From: Pseudomonadota bacterium
GTDB taxonomy: Bacteria > Pseudomonadota > Gammaproteobacteria > Burkholderiales > Gallionellaceae
Assembly (NCBI GenBank): GCA_021782365.1
Contig: JAJXVB010000011.1
Span: 1-64,000 of the forward strand
Direction: 5' to 3'
DNA length: 64,000 nt
The position numbers and the translations under genes are program-made. Under the pieces are notes generated by a model. That model was given only the letters and a program-made list of their open reading frames with translations, made no database searches and was not told the origin of the DNA. Below, piece by piece: positions 19,166 to 27,441 of this stretch (position 1 is its first letter; the number at the start of each line of letters is the position of its first letter).

Positions 19166-19647
19166 TAGTATTGCACCCCTTTTTTGATTTCCAGGCCATT
19201 GGATTGCAGCGTATGCAACCCACCATCGTCCATACGGATGTATTTAGGCTCATTAAACAACAATTGGCTGTCTCGCATTTCCTTGCTAGGGGCAGGCACT
19301 TTTGCAAGGTCAGGTGTAGCCGAGCCCCAGGGCTTGGTTGTGATAGGCGCCAACAGCTCCATATCCTTTTTACCGTTGCGGAACTTGATGCGCCAAGCAA
19401 TCGTGCCTTTCTCTTCATCGCGGAGCACTCGAACGCTGTGTCCAAGCGGAGCAAAGTCGGCATAACCGCGCACATCAATCGCCTGGTGCGGGCATGCTTT
19501 TACGCAGGAGTAACACTCCCAGCACATATTAGGTTCGATGTTGTAGGCACGACGCAGTTTTTTATCGATGTGCATGATGTCGGAAGGGCAGATGTCGACA
19601 CATTCTCCACAACCATCACAACGCGTCATATATACAAAAGTTGGCAT
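19165..19647 (-). CDS. aprB: Adenylylsulfate reductase beta subunit AprB
   Basis: Electron-transfer subunit of APS reductase with two [4Fe-4S] clusters. The 160-residue protein carries CDGCGECVDICPSD (Cys 10, 13, 16, 20) and CWECYSCVKACPHQ (Cys 42, 45, 48, 52), followed by the three-strand sheet and a C-terminal tail that wraps AprA in known structures. It passes electrons between the AprA FAD and the membrane side. It overlaps aprA by one base and follows aprM after about 37 bases. Confidence 0.97.
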   Translation of the reverse strand: MPTFVYMTRCDGCGECVDICPSDIMHIDKKLRRAYNIEPNMCWECYSCVKACPHQAIDVRGYADFAPLGHSVRVLRDEEKGTIAWRIKFRNGKKDMELLAPITTKPWGSATPDLAKVPAPSKEMRDSQLLFNEPKYIRMDDGGLHTLQSNGLEIKKGVQY

Positions 19648-19684
19648 AATATATTCCTCTATTTCTTATAGATAATTGGTCAAA

Positions 19685-20521
19685 TCAGTAGTGTTTTGCT
19701 CTTTCAGCCTTGATGCAAAGCCCCATGTTTGGCGGGTTCTTGCCCATATACATGGGAACATCCGGGAATTTGGCTTGTACGGCAGGATCCGTCAAATCGT
19801 AGTCGGGAGGTAAATTCTCCCGTGAACCATCGGCCCTGGTAATTTTCTTCTGGTAGGCCGCAGCAGGCTTGAAGAACATATGGGCAAACTTGGACCAATA
19901 AACGCCGCCAAAGAGAACTGTGCTTGACAGGATAAACAAGGCGAAAAATATGGTTAGGCCGCCTCCGGTAAATGACCAGAGCAATGCGAAAGTCGAGGTG
20001 GCAAGAAGTGAGAGAATAAACAGATCCGCACGTTCGAACCGGAACCAAGGGAGACCTTCCGCAGACACATCGACGCGGATAGCAAACCAGAACCAGTATC
20101 CGCCAACGGCCAGCATCAGTGCACCGATATGCCAAAGCATTGGCAGCAAGTCAGGTGTGGGCGTTTCTGGCGTGGGGTAGCCAAAAATCATGATTGCGGT
20201 AGTCACAATGAAAATAATGGTTCCGTACATGGTCAACAGATGGGAAAGCCTGCGTCTTGGATTGCTGAATTCACCAGAAGTCAGCACCTCTTTCGCTATC
20301 ACCGAAGCGGCAATCGACACTTTTTCGCCACCAGCCACTTCCCGTTTTGCGCTCTTTTTCGCCTTTTCCGCATTTGCGAAAAAGTACTTCGCACTTTTCT
20401 TATGCATCATGTCAAGTATCGTCCCGCCCATGACTAGCAGGACCATCAGGACGATATACCCCTGCATGTAGAAGGTTGGAATTGATGCCGAAAGTTCGGC
20501 AAAGTGGTTGCTCGTGAACAT
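19685..20521 (-). CDS. aprM: APS reductase membrane anchor AprM
   Basis: Integral membrane protein of 278 residues proposed to link AprBA to the quinone pool in sulfur oxidisers. Membrane segments are visible at about 20-38, 90-115, 130-150, 170-190 and 195-215, with a charged cytoplasmic stretch (about 45-75) and a long soluble C-terminal tail ending GLCIKAERAKHY. The gene sits before aprB on the same strand. A ribosome site GAGGAGAA lies just before the start. The 210-base gap to sat has no terminator-like structure that I could see, so co-transcription with sat is possible. Confidence 0.9.
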   Translation of the reverse strand: MFTSNHFAELSASIPTFYMQGYIVLMVLLVMGGTILDMMHKKSAKYFFANAEKAKKSAKREVAGGEKVSIAASVIAKEVLTSGEFSNPRRRLSHLLTMYGTIIFIVTTAIMIFGYPTPETPTPDLLPMLWHIGALMLAVGGYWFWFAIRVDVSAEGLPWFRFERADLFILSLLATSTFALLWSFTGGGLTIFFALFILSSTVLFGGVYWSKFAHMFFKPAAAYQKKITRADGSRENLPPDYDLTDPAVQAKFPDVPMYMGKNPPNMGLCIKAERAKHY

Positions 20522-20731
20522 CAGGTTCTCCTCAAAAAATTCAGACGCAGAATTACAATTAAACCAGGTTGGCCGTCGAGTATGGAACTAGTTTTGCTTG
20601 CACAAAAATTCTTCACCCTACGAACTTACTACGATTGCTTTACATAATTATCTCAAACAAAAATTGGCAATAACGGGGGCAAATGAAAAGCTCCCCCTCT
20701 CTTCAGCACTCCCCTATCAATGAGGTGTCTA
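20522..20731 (-). other. Gap between sat and aprM
   Basis: About 210 A+T-rich bases separate sat from aprM. No coding frame or strong hairpin is seen. A weak relative of the sulfur-operon motif (GTAGGGTGA read on the minus strand, near 20615-20623) was noted but is not convincing. Confidence 0.4.
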
Positions 20732-21946
20732 CTAGCGTCCCGAGTGCCCGCTCAGTTTTACTTCCACCTTTTCATCCTCGGCCAGGCTGCCATAGTAGGT
20801 TCGCAGGATAGCCAACACCTCGGGGCGGCTGAATTCGGCCGGAACTTCATCGTTTTCCGAGAGCATCTTGCGCAGCTTGGTGCCGGATAACAGCAGCCGG
20901 TCAGATCCTTCGTGGGGGCAGGTGCGCGCGGAAGCCATGCCGCCGCACTTATAGCACCAGAATGTCCAGTCTATCTTGAGAGGCTGGGTCTCAAGGGCAT
21001 CCTTGGGTATCTTGTCAAAGATGTGATGCGCATCGAATGGGCCGTAGTAGCTGCCTACGCCTGCGTGATCGCGCCCGACGATCAAGTGAGAGCATCCGTA
21101 ATTCTGGCGGAACAGCGCATGAAGCAGCGCTTCCCTTGGACCTGCATAGCGCATGTCCAGCGGGTAACCCGCCTGTATCACGGTCTTGGGCACGAAATAG
21201 TTGTCTATAAGGGTGGAAATCGCATCGGTTCTGACTTCTGCCGGAATGTCGCCGGGCTTCAGGTTGCCGAGCAGTGAATGGATCAGCACGCCATCGCAGA
21301 TTTCGATCGCGACTTTGGCCAGGTATTCGTGGGAGCGGTGCATAGGGTTGCGAGTCTGAAATGCGGCGACCTTGCTCCAGCCCATCGCCTCGAAGAGTTC
21401 GCGAGTCTTCTGCGGGGACATGAATTGTTCGCCATACTTCTTGTCGAATCCGCCCTGCGATAAAACCTTGACGGGGCCAGCAAGGTTGACGTCTCCTTGC
21501 TGCATCACCATCTTCACGCCGGGGTGCTCGATATCCGTGGTGCCGAACACGGTCGCGCATTCATGCGCCTTGTCTATGGTGTATTTTTCCGTGACGCGCA
21601 TGGTAGCCAAGATGCTGCCATCGTCGGAATCCAATAGTGCGATCTCGCTGCCGGTTTGTATCGTTGCAGCTAGGGTTTCGTCTATTGATAGCGTGATCGG
21701 TATCGGCCAGAAAAGGCCGTTGGCCATCTTCATCCCGGCGCATACGCCTTGCCAGTCGGTGTAGGACATGAAGCCGTCGAGCGGGGTGAATCCGCCTATC
21801 CCCATCATCACCAGATCACCCTTTTCACGCGAGGTGACGGTAATCTTGGGCAGGGTGTCTGCGTGCTTCAGTTCGGCCGCGAGTGCCGATCCTTCCAACA
21901 ATAAGGGATTGAGATCTCCCCCGCCATGCGGTTTTACTAATGCCAT
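20732..21946 (-). CDS. sat: Dissimilatory-type sulfate adenylyltransferase (ATP sulfurylase)
   Basis: Converts APS plus pyrophosphate to ATP and sulfate in sulfur oxidation. The 404-residue homo-oligomeric type has the [13 protein letters not shown] nucleotide-binding motif, [13 protein letters not shown], and a [15 protein letters not shown] zinc-site segment as in dissimilatory enzymes; no APS-kinase domain is fused. ATG at 21946 ([14 protein letters not shown]) follows a strong GGGAGGAG. The open frame extends 55 codons upstream, but that part is unlike the family. It lies upstream of aprMBA on the same strand. Confidence 0.96.
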   Translation of the reverse strand: MALVKPHGGGDLNPLLLEGSALAAELKHADTLPKITVTSREKGDLVMMGIGGFTPLDGFMSYTDWQGVCAGMKMANGLFWPIPITLSIDETLAATIQTGSEIALLDSDDGSILATMRVTEKYTIDKAHECATVFGTTDIEHPGVKMVMQQGDVNLAGPVKVLSQGGFDKKYGEQFMSPQKTRELFEAMGWSKVAAFQTRNPMHRSHEYLAKVAIEICDGVLIHSLLGNLKPGDIPAEVRTDAISTLIDNYFVPKTVIQAGYPLDMRYAGPREALLHALFRQNYGCSHLIVGRDHAGVGSYYGPFDAHHIFDKIPKDALETQPLKIDWTFWCYKCGGMASARTCPHEGSDRLLLSGTKLRKMLSENDEVPAEFSRPEVLAILRTYYGSLAEDEKVEVKLSGHSGR

Positions 21947-22080
21947 CCTACTCCTCCCGATCAATGGTTGAACTGCCGGATATGAAGCTTTGAGACTATT
22001 TAGTACGCGGTGCCGGACTACTATACACACATTGTAATTATGTTTATCCCCATTATCACGATTTTTTTCGGTTGCGCGAC

Positions 22081-22122
22081 CCCTCTTACGGGTTATAGAC
22101 GAATAGCTCATGACGGCTATGG
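22081..22122 (+). promoter_or_regulatory. Sulfur-operon motif, copy A (sat/TSUP)
   Basis: CCCTCTTACGGGTTAT at 22081-22096 is followed 16 bases later by ACGGCTATGG (22113-22122). The first block differs by one base from the copy before petA. It lies between the divergent sat and TSUP genes, about 140 bases from the sat start, and points towards TSUP. Confidence 0.6.
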
Positions 22123-22187
22123 ATGCCTGGGTTTATGATTGGGGATAATCGGGCGCGCTTTAATAAAAGCTGCCACATGGTGGGTGG

Positions 22188-22225
22188 TGGCGTGCCATGT
22201 CCGGCTGTATGGTAATATCGTTTAA
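22188..22225 (+). promoter_or_regulatory. Promoter-like blocks shared with dsrA
   Basis: TGGCGTGCCA (22188-22197) and TAATATCGTTTAA (22213-22225) recur in the same order and orientation before dsrA at 32061-32070 and 32091-32103. TAATAT could be a -10 element; no good -35 is present, which would fit an activator-dependent promoter. Confidence 0.5.
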
Positions 22226-22475
22226 GTCGGCATGTCAGTCGGAATGCTTTTGACCGGAAATGCATGCCACCGGAACCTTAGGATGAAAACCCGCGGTCCG
22301 GACGGTTCGCATAGTTATGATCCATCTGCGAAAAACAGAATTCGCAGCGCACAAGTTACGCCTCTGTCTGTTAGTCAGCAATCGCTTTCATCGCGCGATG
22401 CGGGGGTTTTTTGTTCGGATGCTTGGGTAGAGTCGGGTAGTGTTGGAAACCTTATAACTTGATAGGCGGCAAGCG

Positions 22476-23441
22476 ATGTTGAATACGTTTTCTCAGAAGC
22501 TGAAAGGCGCAAGGTTCGAGGCGACATTGCTTTTCATGATGCTTGCGTTGTTCACGGCTGGCGCCTATGCGGCGGATGCGACGACAACGATAGCGATGCC
22601 ATGGTGGGGTTGGGCTATTGCCTTGTTCGTGACCTGCTTTATTCTGGGCATCGTCGCGGTTCCCTCCGGTGTGGGAGGGGGCGTGCTGTTTGTCCCCATT
22701 GTGGGCGGTTTTTTTCCATTCCATCTGGATTTCGTGCGAGGCGCGGGCTTGCTGGTTGCGCTTGCGAGCTCTCTTGCGGCGGGCCCATCCTTGATGCGAG
22801 CGGGGCTTGCGGATCTGAGACTCGCCTTGCCGCTTGCGGTATTGGCCTCTGCCAGCGCGATCGCAGGCGCGCTGGTGGGCTTGGCTATTCCGTCCAATGT
22901 GGTGCAGATCGCGCTGGGGCTGACCATACTGGGAATCGTGGTCCTGATGGCGACCGCAAAGAAATCGGAATTCCCGGTCGTGCCGGTTGCGGATAAATTA
23001 TCCATGGCCCTTTCGATGCATGGATTTTTCCGGGACACCGCTCAGAACAAGGTCATCTCATGGAAGGTGCACCGCACGCCTCTTGGCATATTCCTCTTCG
23101 TGCTGATCGGCTTCATCGGCGGCTTGTTCGGCGTTGGCGCCGGCTGGGCGAATCTTCCCGTATTGAATCTTCTGATGGGCGCGCCAATCAAGCTTGCTGC
23201 TGGCACATCCGGTTTAATCCTCACCCTGGCGAGCTCTTCTGCGACCTGGGTATATCTCAATGAAGGATCGGTGCTTGCGGTCATCGCCGTGCCGTCAGTG
23301 ATAGGCATGATGCTGGGAGCGATGATAGGCGCGCGCCTCCTGCATGTTTTGAAGGCGTCTGTCGTGCGCAAGATGGTGATCACGTTGCTGCTGTTTGCCG
23401 GTATACGCGCCTTGCTTAAGGGATTGGGAATATGGCCATGA
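22476..23441 (+). CDS. TSUP (TauE/SafE) family membrane exporter
   Basis: Predicted inner-membrane exporter of sulfite, sulfate or a related sulfonate/sulfur anion, 321 residues. Eight or so membrane segments are visible. The two family repeats appear as ILGIVAVPSGVGGGVLFVPI and GFIGGLFGVGAGWANLPVL, each with the Gly-rich signature. The N terminus (about 1-33, ending AGAYAADA) looks like a signal peptide or an extra helix. The gene is divergent from sat and shares upstream elements with dsrA, so removing an oxidised sulfur product is a reasonable role. It overlaps the next gene by 10 bases. The substrate is not proven. Confidence 0.8.
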   Translation: MLNTFSQKLKGARFEATLLFMMLALFTAGAYAADATTTIAMPWWGWAIALFVTCFILGIVAVPSGVGGGVLFVPIVGGFFPFHLDFVRGAGLLVALASSLAAGPSLMRAGLADLRLALPLAVLASASAIAGALVGLAIPSNVVQIALGLTILGIVVLMATAKKSEFPVVPVADKLSMALSMHGFFRDTAQNKVISWKVHRTPLGIFLFVLIGFIGGLFGVGAGWANLPVLNLLMGAPIKLAAGTSGLILTLASSSATWVYLNEGSVLAVIAVPSVIGMMLGAMIGARLLHVLKASVVRKMVITLLLFAGIRALLKGLGIWP

Positions 23442-23860
23442 ACGAGAAGGACGAAGAAAACCTTTTGTCAGAGGAGCAGAGGCGTTATGCGACCTGGCTG
23501 CAATGGGGGGCGCGCTCGGGCCTTGTGATGCTCATCGTGACCTTCATTGCCTATGTGGCGGGATGGCTGACCCCTCATGTCCCTTTGGAGCAATTGCCTT
23601 CGGTATGGGGATTGCCGGTCGAGGCGTATCTCAAGAAAACCGGGGCGCCGACCGGCTGGAGCTGGCTGAGCGATTTGGGGCAGGGAGATTTCGCAAGCCT
23701 GATCGGCATCGCCTGGCTGTCTGCGAGTTCGCTGTTCTGTCTGTTTGCGGTGTTGCCCATCTATTTCAAGCGCCGTGACTGGGTGTTCGTGGTGCTATGC
23801 ATATGCGCGCTGATTGTTCAGTTGCTTGCTGCATCCGGCCTGCTGGTGGCTGGAAAATAG
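23432..23860 (+). CDS. Small membrane partner of the TSUP exporter
   Basis: Protein of 142 residues with three or four membrane segments (about 27-47, 85-110, 115-138) and a charged N terminus. It overlaps the TSUP gene by 10 bases and is probably translated with it. Small hydrophobic partners of this kind sit next to TSUP genes in many bacteria, but I cannot assign a named family. ATG at 23432 or 23438 could be the start. Confidence 0.6.
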   Translation: MAMNEKDEENLLSEEQRRYATWLQWGARSGLVMLIVTFIAYVAGWLTPHVPLEQLPSVWGLPVEAYLKKTGAPTGWSWLSDLGQGDFASLIGIAWLSASSLFCLFAVLPIYFKRRDWVFVVLCICALIVQLLAASGLLVAGK

Positions 23861-23940
23861 TTGTGGCAAGCGACTCACAGCGCTATCATGCATTTAATCT
23901 AGGCTGCTGATTCTGATGGAATATAAGCGTTTGTTTCTAG

Positions 23941-23982
23941 ATAACCCTTGCGGGTTATATGTGTTTCCCTAAGTGGGTATGG
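23941..23982 (+). promoter_or_regulatory. Sulfur-operon motif, copy B (tusA-dsrE2)
   Basis: ATAACCC (23941-23947) and GGGTTAT (23952-23958) form a perfect 7-base inverted repeat with a 4-base spacer, the most symmetric copy in the window. GTGGGTATGG follows 14 bases later (23973-23982). The motif lies about 110 bases before the tusA start. Confidence 0.65.
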
Positions 23983-24067
23983 ACGAAACGGTGTAGCTCG
24001 TTCCTAATTGCGTATCTGCTGACATGTTGCTTGGCGGTGTTTTATTAACCAGTAGGAGATTGAAGAA

Positions 24068-24295
24068 ATGAATTTTGACAAAGAATTTGATGCCAGCGGC
24101 TTGTCCTGCCCACTGCCCATCGTGAAGACCAAGAAGTCTCTCGCCGACATGCAGTCAGGCCAGGTGCTCAAGGTCATCGCCACCGACTGCGGCGCGGTTA
24201 AGGACATGCAGGCATTCGCAGATCAGACCGGTAATCCGCTGCTTTCCAGCAGCGAAGAAGCCGGCAAATATATTTTCTTCATCCAGAAGAAGTAA
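24068..24295 (+). CDS. tusA: TusA family sulfurtransferase
   Basis: Cytoplasmic persulfide carrier of 75 residues. The active-site CPLP motif is at Cys14, in the GLSCPLPIVKTKKSL helix start, and a second Cys (41) replaces the usual DP of the family's middle loop (TDCGAVKDMQAF). In sulfur oxidisers TusA accepts persulfide sulfur and passes it to DsrE-type proteins and DsrEFH/DsrC. dsrE2 follows 28 bases later. Ribosome site TAGGAG precedes the ATG by a slightly long gap. Confidence 0.93.
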   Translation: MNFDKEFDASGLSCPLPIVKTKKSLADMQSGQVLKVIATDCGAVKDMQAFADQTGNPLLSSSEEAGKYIFFIQKK

Positions 24296-24323
24296 GCGGT
24301 CACTCAACTAAAGGGGGAGTAGC

Positions 24324-24791
24324 ATGAGTAAAAAGATGGCGATCATCGCAACCAAGGGCACGCTGGACATGGCTTATCCGCCGTTCATCCTGGCGTCCAC
24401 GGCGGCGGCACTCGGTTATGATGTGCAGATATTCTTCACATTCTATGGCTTGCAGCTGTTGCGCAAGGATCTTTCCAGCGTGATGATCAGCCCGCTTGCC
24501 AATCCTGCAATGCCAATGCCGGTCCCCATGCCGGTGATGGTGCAGATGTTGCCCGGCATGGAGTCGATGGCGACGATGATGATGAAACAGAAGCTGAAGA
24601 AGCATGGCGTTGCGTCTCTCGAAGAGCTTCGCGAGCTTTGCCTGGAAGCGGATGTCAAATTCATCGCATGTCAGATGACGGTTGATCTTTTCGAATTCGA
24701 CAAGAGCGAATTCATCGAAAACGTCGAATACGGCGGCGCATCGATGTTCTTAGGCTTTGCGGGCGAGACAGATATTTGCCTGTTCGTGTAA
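24324..24791 (+). CDS. dsrE2: DsrE2-like sulfur-trafficking protein
   Basis: Member of the DsrE/DsrF/DrsH-like superfamily, DsrE2 branch, 155 residues. It has an N-terminal KKMAIIATKGTLDMAYPPFI, a Met/Pro-rich middle (about 55-85; PMPVPMPVMVQMLPG) that may bind the membrane or metal, and a conserved Cys in KFIACQMTVDLFEF (about 112), the expected persulfide residue. DsrE2 with TusA, often with rhodanese, forms a sulfur relay in sulfur oxidisers; no rhodanese is seen here. A strong GGGGGAG precedes the ATG. Confidence 0.88.
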   Translation: MSKKMAIIATKGTLDMAYPPFILASTAAALGYDVQIFFTFYGLQLLRKDLSSVMISPLANPAMPMPVPMPVMVQMLPGMESMATMMMKQKLKKHGVASLEELRELCLEADVKFIACQMTVDLFEFDKSEFIENVEYGGASMFLGFAGETDICLFV

Positions 24792-24859
24792 GCTGCAATA
24801 GAATGGCCTTGGCAGTAAAAGTGTTTTATAAAGACTAAATCAACTCGGGGAGGTTTTGC

Positions 24860-26095
24860 ATGAAGATGAAGAAAATTCTGGTTGCAATGATTGCTGCAGG
24901 CGCGATGGGCTCAGCCTATGCGACGGATGGCTATTTCGCTGATGGCTATGGCATGAAGGCAGAAGGCATGGGCGGCGTTGGCATCGCGCTGCCTCAGGAT
25001 GCACTGGCAGCAGCGAACAATCCGGCAGGCATGGTGATGGTGGGCAACCGCGTCGATCTCGGTGCGGACCTGTTTGAGCCCAGCCGCAGCACTCAAGTGA
25101 CTGGCAACCAAGCTCCTGGTCCGTATAACATGAATGGAAACTTTTCAGGCAACAGCAGGCCGATGTTCGTCATCCCGCAGTTCGGCTACAACCATATGCT
25201 GGATTCCAGCAAATCCCTGGGCGTTTCCGTATATGGCAACGGCGGCATGAACACGAGCTATGCGAACAGCCCCTTTGGTCCTAATGTAGGCATCAACCTT
25301 GCTCAGCTTTTCGTCGCACCCACCTATGCGATGAAGATCAACGAAAACAATGCGATCGGCATCTCGCTGAACCTGGTCTATCAGACATTCTCTGCTGATG
25401 GCCTGCAGGCGTTCAGCCCAATGAGCTCGAATCCTTCTGCACTCACCAACAACGGAACGGATTCCTCGACCGGTGTCGGTGCGCGCATCGGCTGGACGGG
25501 GCAGGTGAGCCAGGCGGTGACTCTGGGCGCGACCTATGCCATGAAGACTCACATGAGCAACTTCAGCAAGTACTCGGGCCTCTTCGCGAACGGCGGAAAC
25601 TTCGACATCCCTGCAAGCTATGGCGTGGGCGTTTCTGTTAAGGCCACCAACAGCACGACGGTCGCTGCAGACTACAAGGTGATCCAGTACAGCGGTGTTT
25701 CATCGATCGCGAATACCGCAACACAGGGCGGTCCGCTCGGTATGTCTAACGGCGCAGGTTTTGGCTGGCAGGACGTGAAGATATTCAAGGTGGGCGTGAG
25801 CCAGGAAGTGAACGATCTCCTGACCGTGCGCGCAGGTTATAGTCACAACACCCAGCCTATTCCCGCAAGCCAGGCGATGTTCAATATTCTCGCACCCGGC
25901 GTGGTTCAGGATCACCTGACGCTCGGCATGACCTATAACGTCACCAAGACCAATGAGTTGACCGTGGCTTACATGCACGCATTCCAGAACAGCGTGTATG
26001 GTTCCAATGTGATTCCTCCAAACTTTGGTGGAGGCAATGTGAACCTCAAGATGTATGAGGATTCGCTGGGCGTCGCATACAGCTGGAAGCTCTAA
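24860..26095 (+). CDS. FadL/OmpP1-like outer membrane protein, copy 1
   Basis: Predicted outer-membrane beta-barrel transporter for hydrophobic molecules, 411 residues. A signal peptide (about 1-21, cut after SAYA) is followed by the FadL-type opening YGMKAEGMGGVGIALPQDALAAANNPAGM (quoted here only for its GMGGVGIAL and NNPAGM parts), alternating barrel strands and a final aromatic-containing strand ending AYSWKL. Ribosome site GGGGAGG lies at 24847-24853. It stands between dsrE2 and a second family member. Natural substrate unknown; uptake of zero-valent sulfur or other hydrophobic compounds is only a hypothesis. Confidence 0.85.
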   Translation: MKMKKILVAMIAAGAMGSAYATDGYFADGYGMKAEGMGGVGIALPQDALAAANNPAGMVMVGNRVDLGADLFEPSRSTQVTGNQAPGPYNMNGNFSGNSRPMFVIPQFGYNHMLDSSKSLGVSVYGNGGMNTSYANSPFGPNVGINLAQLFVAPTYAMKINENNAIGISLNLVYQTFSADGLQAFSPMSSNPSALTNNGTDSSTGVGARIGWTGQVSQAVTLGATYAMKTHMSNFSKYSGLFANGGNFDIPASYGVGVSVKATNSTTVAADYKVIQYSGVSSIANTATQGGPLGMSNGAGFGWQDVKIFKVGVSQEVNDLLTVRAGYSHNTQPIPASQAMFNILAPGVVQDHLTLGMTYNVTKTNELTVAYMHAFQNSVYGSNVIPPNFGGGNVNLKMYEDSLGVAYSWKL

Positions 26096-26119
26096 AAAAA
26101 GTTTCGCAGGGTTTAAGGG

Positions 26120-26146
26120 CCCGCTCTTCAAGGAGCGGGTTTTTTT
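26120..26146 (+). terminator. Terminator after the first FadL-like gene
   Basis: CCCGCTC (26120-26126) and GAGCGGG (26133-26139) form a stem with a six-base loop, followed by seven T. It lies 25 bases past the stop, so the second FadL-like gene may need its own promoter or readthrough. Confidence 0.9.
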
Positions 26147-26182
26147 ATGCCCAAAATTTTATTTAACTGAAAGAGTATCAAG

Positions 26183-27391
26183 ATGAAGAAAATCGTTTTA
26201 TCCCTGCTTGCCGCCTTTTCTCCCGTCCTGGCATATGCCACAAACGGCGACACGATGATGTCGGTGGGATCTGAAAATACCGCGCTGGGCGGCACGGGTG
26301 TTGCGCATTACGTGGGTGCTGAGAGCACCTTCGCGAACCCTGCGATGCTCGGCCTGTCGACAGGTGATCAGCTGGTCGGCGGCATGGTGCTTTTCAAGCC
26401 ATCGGTCACCAATAGCGGTATGAGAGGCATAACTGAAAGTAGCACTGCCGACACAAGCTATATCCCGGATGTATCCTATTCCAGCCGCATCAGCGATCAT
26501 CTTACCTATGGCATCGCGATGGCAGGAATTGCGGGCATGGGGGTGGACTATACCGGGGGCATTGCAAGCAATACCATGGATGCCAGAACCCAACTGAGTA
26601 TCCTTAAGGTTGTGCCGACCATAGCGTACAACGATACCAATTATGGTTTGGGTTTCTCTCCGGTGCTGCAATACGGCTCTCTGGCAATGTCTTTTATTGG
26701 AAACACAACGATCAATCCAAGTCAGAACGCGACTTCCGATACGCGTATGGGTTATGCCATGGGCGGATACTTCAAGCCTATGCCGGATCTGACCTTGGGC
26801 GTGGCTTATAATTCCAAAATAAAGATGAATTATGCGCCTCAGATTTCATACGCGGCGTTGCAGGGTTTCGGTCAAACTTATTCGGATAATCTGACTCAGC
26901 CTGCTGAGATTAAGGTGGGGGTTTCTTACGATCTCAACCAAAGTTTTACGTTGACTGCTGATTATCGTCAGATTCAATGGGCGAATGCGCAAGACTATGG
27001 TAACTTGGCCTGGAATAATGAAGATGTTACCGCGATCGGTATTAAGTACAAAAATACCGGCTACTGGCTGGGTGCCGGCTACAACAATTCAAATAATCCG
27101 ATAGGCGTATTCGCCAATGGAGTTGCAGCAAATGCGCACAATGGCCAGAACGGCATAGGCAATTTGTTCAACAACCTGATGTTCCCCGGAATCATTAAAA
27201 ATTCATACACTTTCGGCGGCGGCTACATGCTGAACAAGCATTTTGAGCTGGCGGGTTCGCTCATGTATGCGCCAATGGTCACGACAACGGTGGATGTCAG
27301 CGATGCTGCAAGATTGGCGCCAGGTTCGATGTACAACACCACGACGCATTCGCAGAAAGCGTTTTCAGCATCGCTGCGTTACAAGTTCTAA
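26183..27391 (+). CDS. FadL/OmpP1-like outer membrane protein, copy 2
   Basis: Second predicted FadL-type barrel, 402 residues. The signal peptide ends at about residue 19 (VLAYA). The mature start GDTMMSVGSENTALGGTGVA and the FANPAMLGLS segment replace the canonical NPAG motif region. The last strand ends SASLRYKF with a C-terminal Phe, as expected for outer-membrane insertion. It is clearly diverged from copy 1, so this is an old duplication or separate acquisition. Codon and base use is somewhat A+T-richer in its second half. Confidence 0.82.
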   Translation: MKKIVLSLLAAFSPVLAYATNGDTMMSVGSENTALGGTGVAHYVGAESTFANPAMLGLSTGDQLVGGMVLFKPSVTNSGMRGITESSTADTSYIPDVSYSSRISDHLTYGIAMAGIAGMGVDYTGGIASNTMDARTQLSILKVVPTIAYNDTNYGLGFSPVLQYGSLAMSFIGNTTINPSQNATSDTRMGYAMGGYFKPMPDLTLGVAYNSKIKMNYAPQISYAALQGFGQTYSDNLTQPAEIKVGVSYDLNQSFTLTADYRQIQWANAQDYGNLAWNNEDVTAIGIKYKNTGYWLGAGYNNSNNPIGVFANGVAANAHNGQNGIGNLFNNLMFPGIIKNSYTFGGGYMLNKHFELAGSLMYAPMVTTTVDVSDAARLAPGSMYNTTTHSQKAFSASLRYKF

Positions 27392-27415
27392 ACTGAAAAT
27401 TCATCAGGCCGGCAT

Positions 27416-27431
27416 CCCCGCGTAAGCGGGG
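27416..27431. terminator. Hairpin between convergent genes
   Basis: CCCCGC (27416-27421) and GCGGGG (27426-27431) enclose the loop GTAA. It lies between the ends of the FadL-like gene and the chemoreceptor gene. There is only a weak T-run on the plus side (GGTTTT), so its action as a terminator is uncertain; it could also be a small REP-like unit. Confidence 0.45.
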
Positions 27432-27441
27432 AGATTGGTTT

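Larger units (their letters stand above)
21947..22475. other. Intergenic region between sat and the TSUP gene
   Basis: This 529-base stretch separates the divergent sat and TSUP genes. It holds the GGGTTAT motif at 22081-22096, a second block at 22113-22122, and segments shared with the dsrA upstream region (22188-22197 and 22213-22225). A 76-codon plus-strand frame (22232-22462) has no recognisable product and poor context. No RNA gene is seen. Confidence 0.6.

Noticed and set aside
20600-20640. A fifth copy of the sulfur motif before aprM
   Set aside because: Only GTAGGGTGA matches loosely; the TTAT end and the inverted half are absent.
22232-22462. A 76-codon plus-strand frame in the sat/TSUP gap
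   Set aside because: No recognisable product, no good ribosome site, and it overlaps DNA that looks regulatory, so I treat it as chance.
27403-27431. A REP-type dispersed repeat (CCCCGCGTAAGCGGGG)
   Set aside because: Only one similar unit (53263-53284, different bases, same loop) was noticed, so it is better read as a simple hairpin.
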